From NCBI GenBank assembly GCA_947259395.1, contig CAMYMN010000001.1, positions 85,554 to 149,553 on the forward strand: a stretch of 64,000 nucleotides of DNA, read 5' to 3'. Position numbers and translations under genes: made by a program. Each line of letters starts with the position of its first letter. Position 1 is the first letter of the stretch. Source of the DNA: an uncultured Gammaproteobacteria bacterium (GTDB taxonomy: Bacteria; Pseudomonadota; Gammaproteobacteria; Arenicellales; JAANXG01). Shown here piece by piece: positions 35,743 through 43,685 of this stretch. Below the pieces are notes generated by a model, which was not told the origin of the DNA, did not search any database, and saw only the letters and a list, made by a program, of their open reading frames with translations.

Positions 35743-36465
35743 TTAGGTTAGTCCGTACACCGGAACACTGGCGCCGTGAATGGCCCGCGCGGCATCTGAC
35801 GCGAGGAACAAAATCACTTGGGCAAGGGCCGCCGGTGCCACCCATTTACTGTAGTCCGCATCCGGCATGTCTCGCCGATTTACGGGCGTATCGATGGTAC
35901 CGGGCATGATGCAATTGATATGAATATTATCGTTACGGTATTCGGCGGCAAGACTTTCCGTCAATCGGGCCACCGCTGATTTTGACACGCTGTAAGGCGC
36001 CATCTTGCCCTTACCCTCGTTGGCCACTCGTGCCGCAATATTGACAATCTTACCGCCGCTCGGCGTCAGCATGTGGGGAATCACCGCCCGACAGGTCAGA
36101 AACACAGACTTGGCATTGAGGTCCAACATAAAATCCCAGTCCTTGATGTTGGTCTCGTGAACTCGCGGTCCCATGGTGAAGCCGCCGGCTATGTTGGCCA
36201 ATACGTTGATGGCGCCAAACCGATCCTTCACGTCTCCCACCATGCCTGCTACGGATTCCTCATTGGTCAGATCCGCCTGTAGAGAAATCGACGATGACGC
36301 GGTGTCCAGACCAGAGAGCACACTGCCCAACAAGTCCTGGTTGATGTCGACGAGCGCAATGTTCGCCCCCGCAGCGGCAAAATGGCGCGCGACTTCTCCA
36401 GCCAAGGTACCGGCAGCGCCGGTCACGATCACTACTTTGCCTTCAAAATTGAACACGATTTCCAT
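35743..36465 (-). CDS. SDR-family oxidoreductase lacking the catalytic Ser
   Basis: 240-residue Rossmann enzyme. Start at the ATG of 36465, preceded by GGGGAG; an upstream frame to 36591 adds a basic extension without family character. Cofactor loop GKVVIVTGAAGTLAGEVARH, Asp at ALVDIN (NAD preference), NIAGG, and the active-site YSVSK near residue 157. Thirteen residues before that Tyr, where the catalytic Ser is normally found, the sequence reads Ala (VNIAARVAN). Some SDR subfamilies share this change, so activity is not excluded. Substrate unknown. Confidence 0.85.
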   Translation of the reverse strand: MEIVFNFEGKVVIVTGAAGTLAGEVARHFAAAGANIALVDINQDLLGSVLSGLDTASSSISLQADLTNEESVAGMVGDVKDRFGAINVLANIAGGFTMGPRVHETNIKDWDFMLDLNAKSVFLTCRAVIPHMLTPSGGKIVNIAARVANEGKGKMAPYSVSKSAVARLTESLAAEYRNDNIHINCIMPGTIDTPVNRRDMPDADYSKWVAPAALAQVILFLASDAARAIHGASVPVYGLT

Positions 36466-36719
36466 GCTCCCCTGTTTGCCGCGCCACAGGGTACCCCGAC
36501 GGCCATGGCCCTGCCAAGCTGCCCTCGACAGCCTGGGATATTGCCCATAAGGATGCGTCTTATTACCGCCGGTTATCGGATAAGTAGACACAAATACTCA
36601 TCGAAGTTCGGCCCAAGCTCGCGACGTTGCAGAAGGCAAGCGAGCACAGGCATAGCATCCAGGCGATCGTTGACTGGTTTGTCCATAAAACCAAAGAACT
36701 CTGTTAGACTTTATCCACT

Positions 36720-37028
36720 ATGAGTGGATGCGCGGGAAGTGAACCGTTTGCCTTACGCGTCCTCGGAGACAGTATGGAGCCGGAGTTCGCGGAGGGCGAG
36801 GTCATTATTATTGAACCCAGTGTGGTGGTTGAGGACGGGTGTTATGTCGTCGCCCTGCATGATGGAGAGTACTTGTTTCGCCAGCTGCGAATCGAACATA
36901 ACCGTTGGTTTCTCAAACCACTCAACCAACAGTATGAAACTATGGAAATCCCCGGTGTGAGCGCCATAAAGGGACGTATTATTTCGAAGTCCAACGGGCG
37001 CGGCCGGCAGCGCAAAAATTATCTGTAA
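36720..37028 (+). CDS. Mini S24/LexA-like peptidase-fold protein without HTH
   Basis: 102 residues that make up only the peptidase part of the LexA/S24 family. The Ser box LRVLGDSMEPEFAEGEVIII includes Ser18. The Lys general base expected about 35 residues later is occupied by Arg54 (EYLFRQLRI). There is no DNA-binding domain. Known relatives near moaC in other gammaproteobacteria share the FRQL sequence as far as I recall. Autoproteolysis is therefore doubtful; a binding or signal-peptidase-like role is possible. The gene precedes moaC by 18 bases, suggesting an operon. Confidence 0.8.
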   Translation: MSGCAGSEPFALRVLGDSMEPEFAEGEVIIIEPSVVVEDGCYVVALHDGEYLFRQLRIEHNRWFLKPLNQQYETMEIPGVSAIKGRIISKSNGRGRQRKNYL

Positions 37029-37046
37029 CCAGTAGTTGTCGACAAC

Positions 37047-37526
37047 ATGAGCCGACTCACACATCTCAATCAGTCCGGCGAAGCACATATGGTGGACGTC
37101 GGCGGCAAGGAAGTGTCCCACAGAATTGCCGTGGCCTGCGGCAAGATATTTATGCGAGCCGAGACCTTGGCGTTGATACAGGAAGGTGGACACAAGAAAG
37201 GCGACGTTCTGGCCACCGCGCGCATCGCCGGAATCATGGCGGCGAAACGCACCGCCGACTTGGTACCGCTGTGTCACCCGATTCCGGTCACCAAGGCCGA
37301 GGTGGACCTGAGATTAGATCCGCAAACCAACTGTGTGCGGTGTCAGGCGCGTGTCGAAACACGCAGTCAAACCGGTGTGGAAATGGAGGCTTTGACAGCG
37401 GTGCAGATTGCCTTACTCACGGTCTACGATATGTGCAAAGCGGTGGACCGCGGCATGACAATCACGGATATCCAGTTAATGGAAAAGTCGGGAGGACGGT
37501 CCGGAACTTGGGTTAGAGAAACATAA
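37047..37526 (+). CDS. moaC: MoaC, cyclic pyranopterin monophosphate synthase
   Basis: Second enzyme of molybdenum cofactor biosynthesis, converting the MoaA product into cPMP. 159 residues, full length. Conserved blocks: [49 protein letters not shown], and [25 protein letters not shown] near the C-terminus with the KSGG tail. Among the other Moco genes, moaD and mobA lie nearby; moaA, moaB/mogA, moaE and moeA are not in the window. Confidence 0.96.
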   Translation: MSRLTHLNQSGEAHMVDVGGKEVSHRIAVACGKIFMRAETLALIQEGGHKKGDVLATARIAGIMAAKRTADLVPLCHPIPVTKAEVDLRLDPQTNCVRCQARVETRSQTGVEMEALTAVQIALLTVYDMCKAVDRGMTITDIQLMEKSGGRSGTWVRET

Positions 37527-37558
37527 GAACAAGGCCAATGTTTAACGCAGCGAGAGTG

Positions 37559-38122
37559 TTATAAGGTCCTATACCCCAACCAGTGGGTAAAGCTATCCGC
37601 GTTGTCAGTGGAATCGTTGGTGTCGACACATCGCCAATTTTTGAACCACGCCTTGAGCTCACCACCAACCAGCACATAGGCCCTCGGGAAGCTCGGTTTT
37701 TCCTTCAAAAAGTTATGATTGAAGGTCTTGAAAACGAGCAGACCTCCGGGTCTCAGTGTGCGCTTGAGCAATGGAATGCGCTCGCGATCCAGATATCTCA
37801 TCACAACCATGACATCAAAACTATTCGCAGGCAGCGAAAGCTGCTCTAAATCGGCGACAAACAGCGTTACCTCAAGCCCGTTGTCGATGGCCTTTCGTTG
37901 GCAGTGGCGCAGTCCTTCAATGCTGCCGTCGACGCCGTAGCTGGTGTAACCGCTCTGCGCCAAGTACAGGGCGTTATCGCCGGTGCCACAGGCAACATCC
38001 AGCGACCGGCCCCTACCGGTTAATAGTTCTGCATGCTCGGCGAGCAAGGGGTCGGGGGTAAACGCCGGTGTATACGTCAGCGATGTATATTTGTTGTCCC
38101 AACGCTGGATGTCGGAGCGCAT
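37559..38122 (-). CDS. Class I SAM-dependent methyltransferase (TehB-like)
   Basis: 187-residue Rossmann methyltransferase. N-terminus RWDNKYTSL (the WDxRY-like start seen in TehB-type enzymes), motif I SLDVACGTGDNALYLAQSGY near residue 40, Asp of motif II YGVDGS, and motif IV FDVMVVMRYLDRE. The C-terminus RTLRPGGLLVFKTF is typical. Substrate not predictable; tellurite or thiol detoxification is one possibility. It converges with moaC. Confidence 0.85.
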   Translation of the reverse strand: MRSDIQRWDNKYTSLTYTPAFTPDPLLAEHAELLTGRGRSLDVACGTGDNALYLAQSGYTSYGVDGSIEGLRHCQRKAIDNGLEVTLFVADLEQLSLPANSFDVMVVMRYLDRERIPLLKRTLRPGGLLVFKTFNHNFLKEKPSFPRAYVLVGGELKAWFKNWRCVDTNDSTDNADSFTHWLGYRTL

Positions 38123-38332
38123 GGTCGAGGCAAAGTCTAAAATGGCACGCTAAGAACGAAAGGCCGACTCTCTAATGTACGCAACTGAAAGACTCGCACC
38201 AAGCACCGTGTGATAGGCAATAGCACGATATCTATCCACGTCGCAGGGTCTCCGGCCTTGGCTCGTGAGCGCGGTCGACGCGGCGAGTCGATCCGCTCGC
38301 CATGATGCGCGAGCCTCGATGCAATATGCAAG

Positions 38333-38566
38333 TTAACCGCCGGTAACCGGCGGGAAAAACGCGACTTCGTCCCCGTCAGCTACCTTGGTGTCGGGTTTTA
38401 CATAATCCATGTTCACAGCGGCCATGACGTTGTCGGGTAAGCCGCTGTCACCGGCGATGGTGTTCCACACGTCGTTGACCGTGTGCCCTTCAGCGACCTC
38501 AACGTCCTGGTCGGTAAAACCCAGGCGTTCACGCAGACTGGCAAACAATTTCACCTTGATCTTCAT
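38333..38566 (-). CDS. moaD: MoaD, molybdopterin synthase sulfur-carrier subunit
   Basis: Ubiquitin-like protein of 77 residues that carries sulfur as a C-terminal thiocarboxylate. It begins MKIKVKLFASLRERLGF and ends FFPPVTGG, the required Gly-Gly tail. MoaE, its usual partner, is not adjacent; a short frame at 38137-38331 in that position has no MoaE character. Confidence 0.94.
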   Translation of the reverse strand: MKIKVKLFASLRERLGFTDQDVEVAEGHTVNDVWNTIAGDSGLPDNVMAAVNMDYVKPDTKVADGDEVAFFPPVTGG

Positions 38567-38680
38567 GGCTACAGTTTACGTGTTTTGACGCGGATTTTCA
38601 TCGCGTCCAGGGCCAACTTTTGTTAGCTTAACGTCAATGGAAATATGCGCTGAGAATTAGGGCTTCCGCCGATATTGACA

Positions 38681-39283
38681 ATGATTTACCCCAGACACGA
38701 GATCACCGGCGTCATTCTCGCCGGCGGCCGGGCCCGGCGCATGGGCGGCGTGGATAAGGGACTGACCGTCCTTGCCGGAAGACCCATGCTGCAGCACGTT
38801 CTTGCGGCGCTGCAGCCGCAAGTCGTCAAAGTCATTATCAACGCCAACCGAAACCTCGACACGTACCGCGAGTTTGGTTGCGATGTGGTCAGCGACGTGG
38901 TCGGCGATTATTCCGGCCCATTGGCCGGCATGGCAAGTGGCATGCAATCCGCGATCACACCTTACGTCGTCACGGTACCATGCGATTCGCCGCTGATTGC
39001 CGACGATCTGGTCGTGCGCCTGTATCGCACGCTCCAGGAACACGACGCAGAGGTTTGCGTGGTTCACGATGGCGAACGCACCCATCCAGTATTTTTGATG
39101 TTGCGTCGCGATCTCCTCGACAGCATGCTCGCTTTCTTGGATGCCGGGGAAAGGAAGATCGACAAGTGGTTTGCGCAACATCGACTCGCGATCTGTGATT
39201 TCTCCGATCAACCCGAGACGTTCATGAATGTGAACCACCCGCAGGAATTGGAAGCGTTGGAAGAATCCGTGACAAACCGGTGA
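38681..39283 (+). CDS. mobA: MobA, molybdenum cofactor guanylyltransferase
   Basis: Links GMP to molybdopterin to give the bis-MGD cofactor used by DMSO-reductase family enzymes such as the formate dehydrogenase encoded at 44557-47436. N-terminal nucleotide loop VILAGGRARRMGGVDKGL, then YSGPLAGMASGMQ and VPCDSPLIADDLV; C-terminal NVNHPQEL. About 200 residues. I prefer the ATG at 38681 over a TTG two codons earlier. It overlaps the next gene by 4 bases. Confidence 0.94.
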   Translation: MIYPRHEITGVILAGGRARRMGGVDKGLTVLAGRPMLQHVLAALQPQVVKVIINANRNLDTYREFGCDVVSDVVGDYSGPLAGMASGMQSAITPYVVTVPCDSPLIADDLVVRLYRTLQEHDAEVCVVHDGERTHPVFLMLRRDLLDSMLAFLDAGERKIDKWFAQHRLAICDFSDQPETFMNVNHPQELEALEESVTNR

Positions 39284-40065
39284 TTGAAGCTATGGAACGA
39301 GCGCTGACCCCGCCGCCGCTTTATGACCTGGTGGTGGTTGACAAGACCGACAGTGCACGGGCCCACGCGGAACGTCTCGCGGCACAAGGCGCGGACGAAG
39401 GCACCTTGGTGTGGGCGAAATCCCAAACCGAAGGATTAGGAAGGAACAATCGCTATTGGATGTCGGGCTACCAAAACCTGCATCTCGGCTTGGTCCTGAA
39501 ACCAGAACAAGCCTTCGATATCGCCTGTCAGGTGAGTCTCGTGGCAACCATCTGCACCGCCATGGCAATTTCCGAACAGGCCGAGCCCATGGTTGAGTTG
39601 CGCTACCGCTGGCCGAACGATGTATTACTGAATCGGGGGAAAGTGGCGGGTATCACCCTCAGCGGCAGTCTAGGCAGCAGTGATGTGCCGGAATGGATGG
39701 TGCTCGGCGTGAACGTCAACGTGTTCGCTAATCCAAACAGTCTCGGATTCGATTCCGCCAGCATGCGCGGCGAGGGCTTAGAAACTCATGACCGGGTGCA
39801 ACTGGCGGAAACATTCTGCCGGCAATTCCTGTCCTGGGTTAATCGTTGGGCTGACGATGGCTTCGCACCAATCCGTAAGGCCTGGCTGATTCGGGCGCAA
39901 GGCGATCCATTGCTGCAAACAATCAGATTGGCAGATACCGAGATTACCGGCACCTTTGATGATGTGGACGAACAAGGAACGATCACGTTACAAACCGACG
40001 AACACAACAAGCGCAGCGTCACTTTGGCCGCGTTCTTCCAACCTGATTTTGTTACGTCTGGATGA
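39280..40065 (+). CDS. Biotin/lipoate--protein ligase-family protein
   Basis: 261-residue protein with the catalytic fold of BirA but no N-terminal HTH. The substrate loop that reads GRGRRGR in BirA is here EGLGRNNRYWMS (about residues 50-61), and the following WPNDVLLNRGKVAGITL keeps the Lys of the biotinyl-AMP site. A C-terminal SH3-like part follows (TEITGTFDDVDEQGTITLQT). Relatives of this divergent type occur with formate dehydrogenase and Moco genes in alphaproteobacteria, as far as I recall, so a role in cofactor or enzyme maturation is as likely as biotinylation. GTG start overlapping mobA; an ATG four codons in is an alternative. Confidence 0.78.
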   Translation: MIEAMERALTPPPLYDLVVVDKTDSARAHAERLAAQGADEGTLVWAKSQTEGLGRNNRYWMSGYQNLHLGLVLKPEQAFDIACQVSLVATICTAMAISEQAEPMVELRYRWPNDVLLNRGKVAGITLSGSLGSSDVPEWMVLGVNVNVFANPNSLGFDSASMRGEGLETHDRVQLAETFCRQFLSWVNRWADDGFAPIRKAWLIRAQGDPLLQTIRLADTEITGTFDDVDEQGTITLQTDEHNKRSVTLAAFFQPDFVTSG

Positions 40066-40202
40066 TTCTCGGAACAGAATCTCTTGGGACGATAGGGAAA
40101 CAGCCTGAATTGTCGATCAATGGTTCAATTTGTCCAGTTTCAAGCAGACTACACCGTTGCTAGACTAACAATATCTCAACCAATACCACGCCAATTTACT
40201 TG

Positions 40203-40952
40203 ATGAGCAAAAACAAGCCGCGCGGCATTAATCGCCGCGGTTTCGTAAAATTTTGTATGACCGCCCTCGCAGTCAGCACACAGCGCGCGGCCTTCGCGCG
40301 GCCACAAGAAGAATTAAAGACGTATCAGCGCTCGTTGTTGATCGACGACACGCAACGCCCGGTGCGCGCTTCGGACTTGGTGGTCGGCGAGAACTACATT
40401 TTTCATTACCCCTATGTGACCACGCCGTGCTTTCTTCTCAATCTGGGTGCGCCTGCTGCGGCGGAAATTGAACTGCGGACCGAAGCAGGACAGCCCTACA
40501 GCTGGCAGGGCGGGGTGGGGCCGGACGCTTCCATCGTCGCTTTTTCAGCGATCTGTGCCCACAAGATGACGCACCCTGCCAAAGCGGTGAGTTTTATTAA
40601 TTACCGCCACGAACGGGTACGCTTCCAAGACAAACGGCGGAAAGAATCTGAAGGCTCGCAGCTCATCTATTGTTGCTCGGAAAAAAGCGTTTACGATGCG
40701 CGTAGTGGAGCGCGCGTGTTGGGAGGTCCGGCGAAACAGCCGTTAGCCGCCATTCAGTTGGCATACGATGAAACCAAAGATGGTTTGTATGCGCTGGGTA
40801 CGTACGGTGGGGAGATGTTCGACAAGTTCTTTGCCAAATTCACCACCCGGTTACAACTGGAATATTTAACCTCCAAGGTCGATCAACAGGTCGGCCAACA
40901 AACGGAGGTTACGCCGCTGGATCAGTACTGCAAAACCCAGGTGTTATGTTGA
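40203..40952 (+). CDS. Tat-exported Rieske-like protein with degenerate cluster site
   Basis: 250 residues. The N-terminus (INRRGFVKFCMTALAVSTQRAAFA) is a twin-arginine signal. The domain IVAFSAICAHKMTHP carries the first Rieske box (Cys118-x-His120). The second box, usually C-x-x-H-G-S, reads YCCSEKSVYD: Cys157 is kept but the ligand His is Glu160. The rest of the Rieske frame (SVYDARSGARVLGGPAKQPLAAI) is intact. A cluster with altered ligation, or none, is expected. It lies between the biotin-ligase-like gene and the formate dehydrogenase genes. Confidence 0.78.
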   Translation: MSKNKPRGINRRGFVKFCMTALAVSTQRAAFARPQEELKTYQRSLLIDDTQRPVRASDLVVGENYIFHYPYVTTPCFLLNLGAPAAAEIELRTEAGQPYSWQGGVGPDASIVAFSAICAHKMTHPAKAVSFINYRHERVRFQDKRRKESEGSQLIYCCSEKSVYDARSGARVLGGPAKQPLAAIQLAYDETKDGLYALGTYGGEMFDKFFAKFTTRLQLEYLTSKVDQQVGQQTEVTPLDQYCKTQVLC

Positions 40953-40979
40953 TCATGCGCCGGGGCTCGCCGGCGAGCT

Positions 40980-41711
40980 TCATTTGTTGAGCGCATCGAG
41001 CAGATCAGCTTGTTTGCGCTGCAGCGCAATCAAATATGCAGTGCGGTCAAAATTGTCCTTAATATGCGGATCGGCGCCGTGTTCCACCATCAGCCGAGCG
41101 ATCTCGACATAACCCTGTGTTGCCGCGAGATGCAGCGCGGTGATCCCATTCTCACCCCGGCGATTGATATTTACCCGATCGTCCTTGAGCAGGAGTCTCA
41201 CGACCGAGGCTCGTTTCTCAAATCCCGCACGCATCAACGGCGTCCAACTATAGACATCCGCAAGCGTCGGATCGGCCCCCTTGTCCAGCAGCATCTTAAG
41301 GACGTCCACATACCCTTTGGCCGCAGCGATCATGATCGCGGACCAGCCGTTTTCCGCCTTGGCGTTCAGATCAACATCCTGGTCAAGCAGTAATCGTACG
41401 ATGCGGGGGTCCCCGCCGAGCACCGCATACATCAACGGCGTGCCACCGTTGTCGTTAGCCCGGTTGGCATCGGCGCCGGCATCCAGCAAGGTGGTGACCC
41501 GGTCTAGTTGGCGATTCCGCGCCGCTAGCATCAGTGCGGTCTTGCCATTACCCGACGGGGCGTCGACCACAGGCTCGGCAGAATCGGTCTTTCCCGCATC
41601 CTCCGCCAACACCTGCGGCGCTCCCAACGCGGTGACCAGCATTATGGCGACACAAGCTGAAAACAAGGCTATCGTCGTTTGGTGACGCAGGCAATCCATA
41701 TCTTCGCTCAA
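40980..41711 (-). CDS. Periplasmic ankyrin-repeat protein
   Basis: 243 residues with a signal peptide (TIALFSACVAIMLVTALGAPQVLA). About five ankyrin units follow, for example GKTALMLAARNRQLDRVTTL, GGTPLMYAVLGGDPRIVRLL, GWSAIMIAAAKGYVDVLKML and GITALHLAATQGYVEIARLM. It probably binds a protein partner outside the cytoplasm. Its start overlaps the stop of the 191-residue gene upstream (ATGA), so the two are translationally coupled and may work together. Confidence 0.88.
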   Translation of the reverse strand: MSEDMDCLRHQTTIALFSACVAIMLVTALGAPQVLAEDAGKTDSAEPVVDAPSGNGKTALMLAARNRQLDRVTTLLDAGADANRANDNGGTPLMYAVLGGDPRIVRLLLDQDVDLNAKAENGWSAIMIAAAKGYVDVLKMLLDKGADPTLADVYSWTPLMRAGFEKRASVVRLLLKDDRVNINRRGENGITALHLAATQGYVEIARLMVEHGADPHIKDNFDRTAYLIALQRKQADLLDALNK

Positions 41712-42283
41712 TGTTCGATTTCACCAGGGTTGCGAGTGACATCTTGACGCAACTCGTAATGCGAGACGACCTCCGCCAACGCCGCGTTGGCGTCGTACTT
41801 ACCCGTCATTCTCAACACGCTGTCATGAGCAAACGCCTCGCGCGCCAAGGCCTCGAAATTCTCATGTTGCTCGGCGCCGATCTCTTGATTTTGCGCCTGG
41901 ATGATACGGTAATCCGTATCACCAAAAAACCAACACAAACGTGCCTGTTGGGAAAGCAGTTTCACGCATTCGTAGTGGCTGGGCACTTTACCCGGCGTGA
42001 GCAGGATCTCAAATACCAACGGGTCATCTGGTACGGTAAGCGTTTCCAAGCGGAACAACACAATCGCGGCGCTGGCGTGGGTCAGCAACTCCGTATGCAG
42101 GGTGGCCGCTGTCGGCAAGGCGGCGCGTTTGAGGATGTACCGGTCTTGTTTGCATTCGGGTCCCGCCACATGAATGAACAACGCACTCTCCCAATGACCC
42201 TTATCGATCTGAACCGGCACACAAGTAGCCGCGGCGCCACTCGCGCGCATGGCGTCCTGGATGGTTTTGGGGAATTGATCCAT
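41708..42283 (-). CDS. Conserved hypothetical protein coupled to the ankyrin gene
   Basis: 191 residues, no signal peptide or membrane helix, and no family that I recognise. The sequence is mixed alpha/beta (DRYILKRAALPTAATLHTEL, PLVFEILLTPGKVPSHYECVKLL). The N-terminus MDQFPKTIQDAMRASG and the segment LCWFFGDTDYRI may help to find relatives. The following ankyrin gene overlaps it by 4 bases. It is upstream of that gene and downstream of the fdh terminator, so it should have its own promoter in 42284-42354. Confidence 0.7.
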   Translation of the reverse strand: MDQFPKTIQDAMRASGAAATCVPVQIDKGHWESALFIHVAGPECKQDRYILKRAALPTAATLHTELLTHASAAIVLFRLETLTVPDDPLVFEILLTPGKVPSHYECVKLLSQQARLCWFFGDTDYRIIQAQNQEIGAEQHENFEALAREAFAHDSVLRMTGKYDANAALAEVVSHYELRQDVTRNPGEIEH

Positions 42284-42354
42284 GGAACAAGTATGAAGCG
42301 TAAAGTGGCAACCATAAAGCCAATAAATCTTTGACCTTTTTACCTCGCGCCATT

Positions 42355-42395
42355 AATAAAACAACAAAAAACCGGGCGCACATCAGTGCGCCCGG
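42355..42395 (-). terminator. Rho-independent terminator of the formate dehydrogenase operon
   Basis: Minus strand: a 10-bp perfect stem CCGGGCGCAC / GTGCGCCCGG with a 4-base loop (plus 42372-42395), followed by TTTTTTGTTGTTTT. It lies 26 bases beyond the fdh cytochrome b stop codon. This is the clearest intrinsic terminator in the window. Confidence 0.88.
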
Positions 42396-42421
42396 CATCG
42401 CTTTGTTACTTTTTCGCAGAA

Positions 42422-43477
42422 CTAACTGGGCTGTTTCGCCGCACTGCTCGGCTCAGCCGCAGTGTCCGTCTCGCTACTCGCCTGGTCTTTGACCTCCTCA
42501 TACCACAGATCGTGATGTTGCTTGGCCCATTCCACGCTGACGCGTCCACGCGTCATCCCCTCTAGTGCACCCTGGGAACCTATCAGTCCCAGGTATATAT
42601 GGCCCAGCGCCACCGCCACCCAAATGATCGCGGCAACACCGTGAATGATATTCATGAGCTGCATGGTTTCACGGGATTGCTCGAAATTGGGAAAGTCGAG
42701 AATCAGGCCAGTCACACATACCGCAACACCCACGGTCGCGATGACCCAAAACCAGATTTTTTCCCCACCGTTGGAACGCCCGGCCGACACATGCTCGCCG
42801 CCGAACATACCCCCGGCTTTCTTTAGCCACGCCCAATCGGTCGCATTGGGGATGTTGAAACGGATCCAGGCAAGCAGCTCGAGCAGCACACCGACCACAA
42901 AAAACGGACCCAAGTAGTTGTGCAGCTCAATTGAAAAATCTGCCCAGGCGCTGAACCCCCACGGACCAAGGATTGGGATCAGCACCGCCCGTCCAAACAG
43001 CAGGCTCAGGCCGGTGATCGCCAACACGATGAACAGCGAGGCCGTGTACCAGTGGAGGATACGCTCAAAAAGACCCCAGCGGGGCACGGTCTGCCCCGAT
43101 ATAGGTCCTTCAATTCTCTGGGTTCCCTTAACGATGTGATACAAACCGATCATGAGCACCACCACCGCCAGGACCCACGGGGTGTAATTGGCGACCGGCC
43201 CGTTGCGCCACTGCCGCCAGTTCTGACCGCCGTTCTGAATCAGCACGTTGGTGGTGTAGGGGCCCGACGACGAGGTGTAGCCCTGGTTGCCTTCGCGTAT
43301 GGCACGCCAGTAATTGGCCCGCGGATTCGCCTCCTGGGCGGCGGCCGCCTTCGCGGAGACCGCATCCACATAGATGTAGCTCGCTAACGGCAGAAACATC
43401 GCACCAAACACGATGATTACCGCGCTCCACAACATAATCCTCGCATGGCGTCTTTTTGATTCAAGTCTTGTTTTCAT
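42422..43477 (-). CDS. fdoI: Formate dehydrogenase cytochrome b subunit (gamma)
   Basis: Membrane anchor that takes electrons from the FeS subunit and reduces quinone. 351 residues: an N-terminal helix (MLWSAVIIVFGAMFLPLASYI), a periplasmic loop (about 45-95), then the four-helix cytochrome b core from about 105 to 310. Heme-ligand candidates are His residues in RILHWYTASLF, IELHNYLG, NIIHGVAAIIW and LGHIYLGL. The charged, Ala/Ser-rich C-terminus (SSETDTAAEPSSAAKQ) is a cytoplasmic tail. GGAGG lies 9 bases before the start. It is the last gene before the terminator. Confidence 0.93.
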   Translation of the reverse strand: MKTRLESKRRHARIMLWSAVIIVFGAMFLPLASYIYVDAVSAKAAAAQEANPRANYWRAIREGNQGYTSSSGPYTTNVLIQNGGQNWRQWRNGPVANYTPWVLAVVVLMIGLYHIVKGTQRIEGPISGQTVPRWGLFERILHWYTASLFIVLAITGLSLLFGRAVLIPILGPWGFSAWADFSIELHNYLGPFFVVGVLLELLAWIRFNIPNATDWAWLKKAGGMFGGEHVSAGRSNGGEKIWFWVIATVGVAVCVTGLILDFPNFEQSRETMQLMNIIHGVAAIIWVAVALGHIYLGLIGSQGALEGMTRGRVSVEWAKQHHDLWYEEVKDQASSETDTAAEPSSAAKQPS

Positions 43478-43498
43478 GAGTGGGAAGCCTCCGATTCG

Positions 43499-43676
43499 TT
43501 ACCGGTCGATCTGACCGGAGGCCAGGCGGTCACGCAGACCGTTGGTCTCCGTCACCGACCGTGACCGTTCATCGGCGAGCTGTTCGTCGCTGGAAACCCA
43601 CGGCTCCCCGACTTGTGAACATCCCACCAGCACAACCGACACGTTAGCCATCACGGTTATCAAAATGCAACGCACG
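43499..43676 (-). pseudogene. Frameshifted small lipoprotein gene in the fdh operon
   Basis: From the GTG at 43676, with AAGGTG 5 bases upstream, the reading gives RCILITVMANVSVVLVG, a lipoprotein-type signal. At 43620-43621 a single extra G shifts the frame. If it is removed, the reading continues CSQVGEPWVSSDEQLADERS and ends in LRDRLASGQIDR before a TAA at 43501. The neighbouring lipoprotein also ends in QIDR. The gene is either a recent pseudogene, a programmed frameshift, or a base error in this assembly. Confidence 0.6.
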
Positions 43677-43685
43677 TCTGCACCT

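Noticed and set aside
36466..36719. Moco riboswitch upstream of moaC
   Set aside because: I looked for the conserved Moco RNA core between the SDR and S24 genes and did not see it; moaC is also preceded by the S24 gene.
38137..38331. 64-codon minus-strand frame between the methyltransferase and moaD, in the place of moaE
   Set aside because: The translation (MHIASRLAHHGERIDSPRRPRS) is Arg-rich and has no MoaE motif, there is no ribosome binding site, and the length is less than half that of MoaE.
40965..40978. 14-bp palindrome GCTCGCCGGCGAGC between the convergent Rieske-like and ankyrin genes
   Set aside because: Too short a stem once a loop is allowed and no T-run; likely chance in GC-rich DNA.
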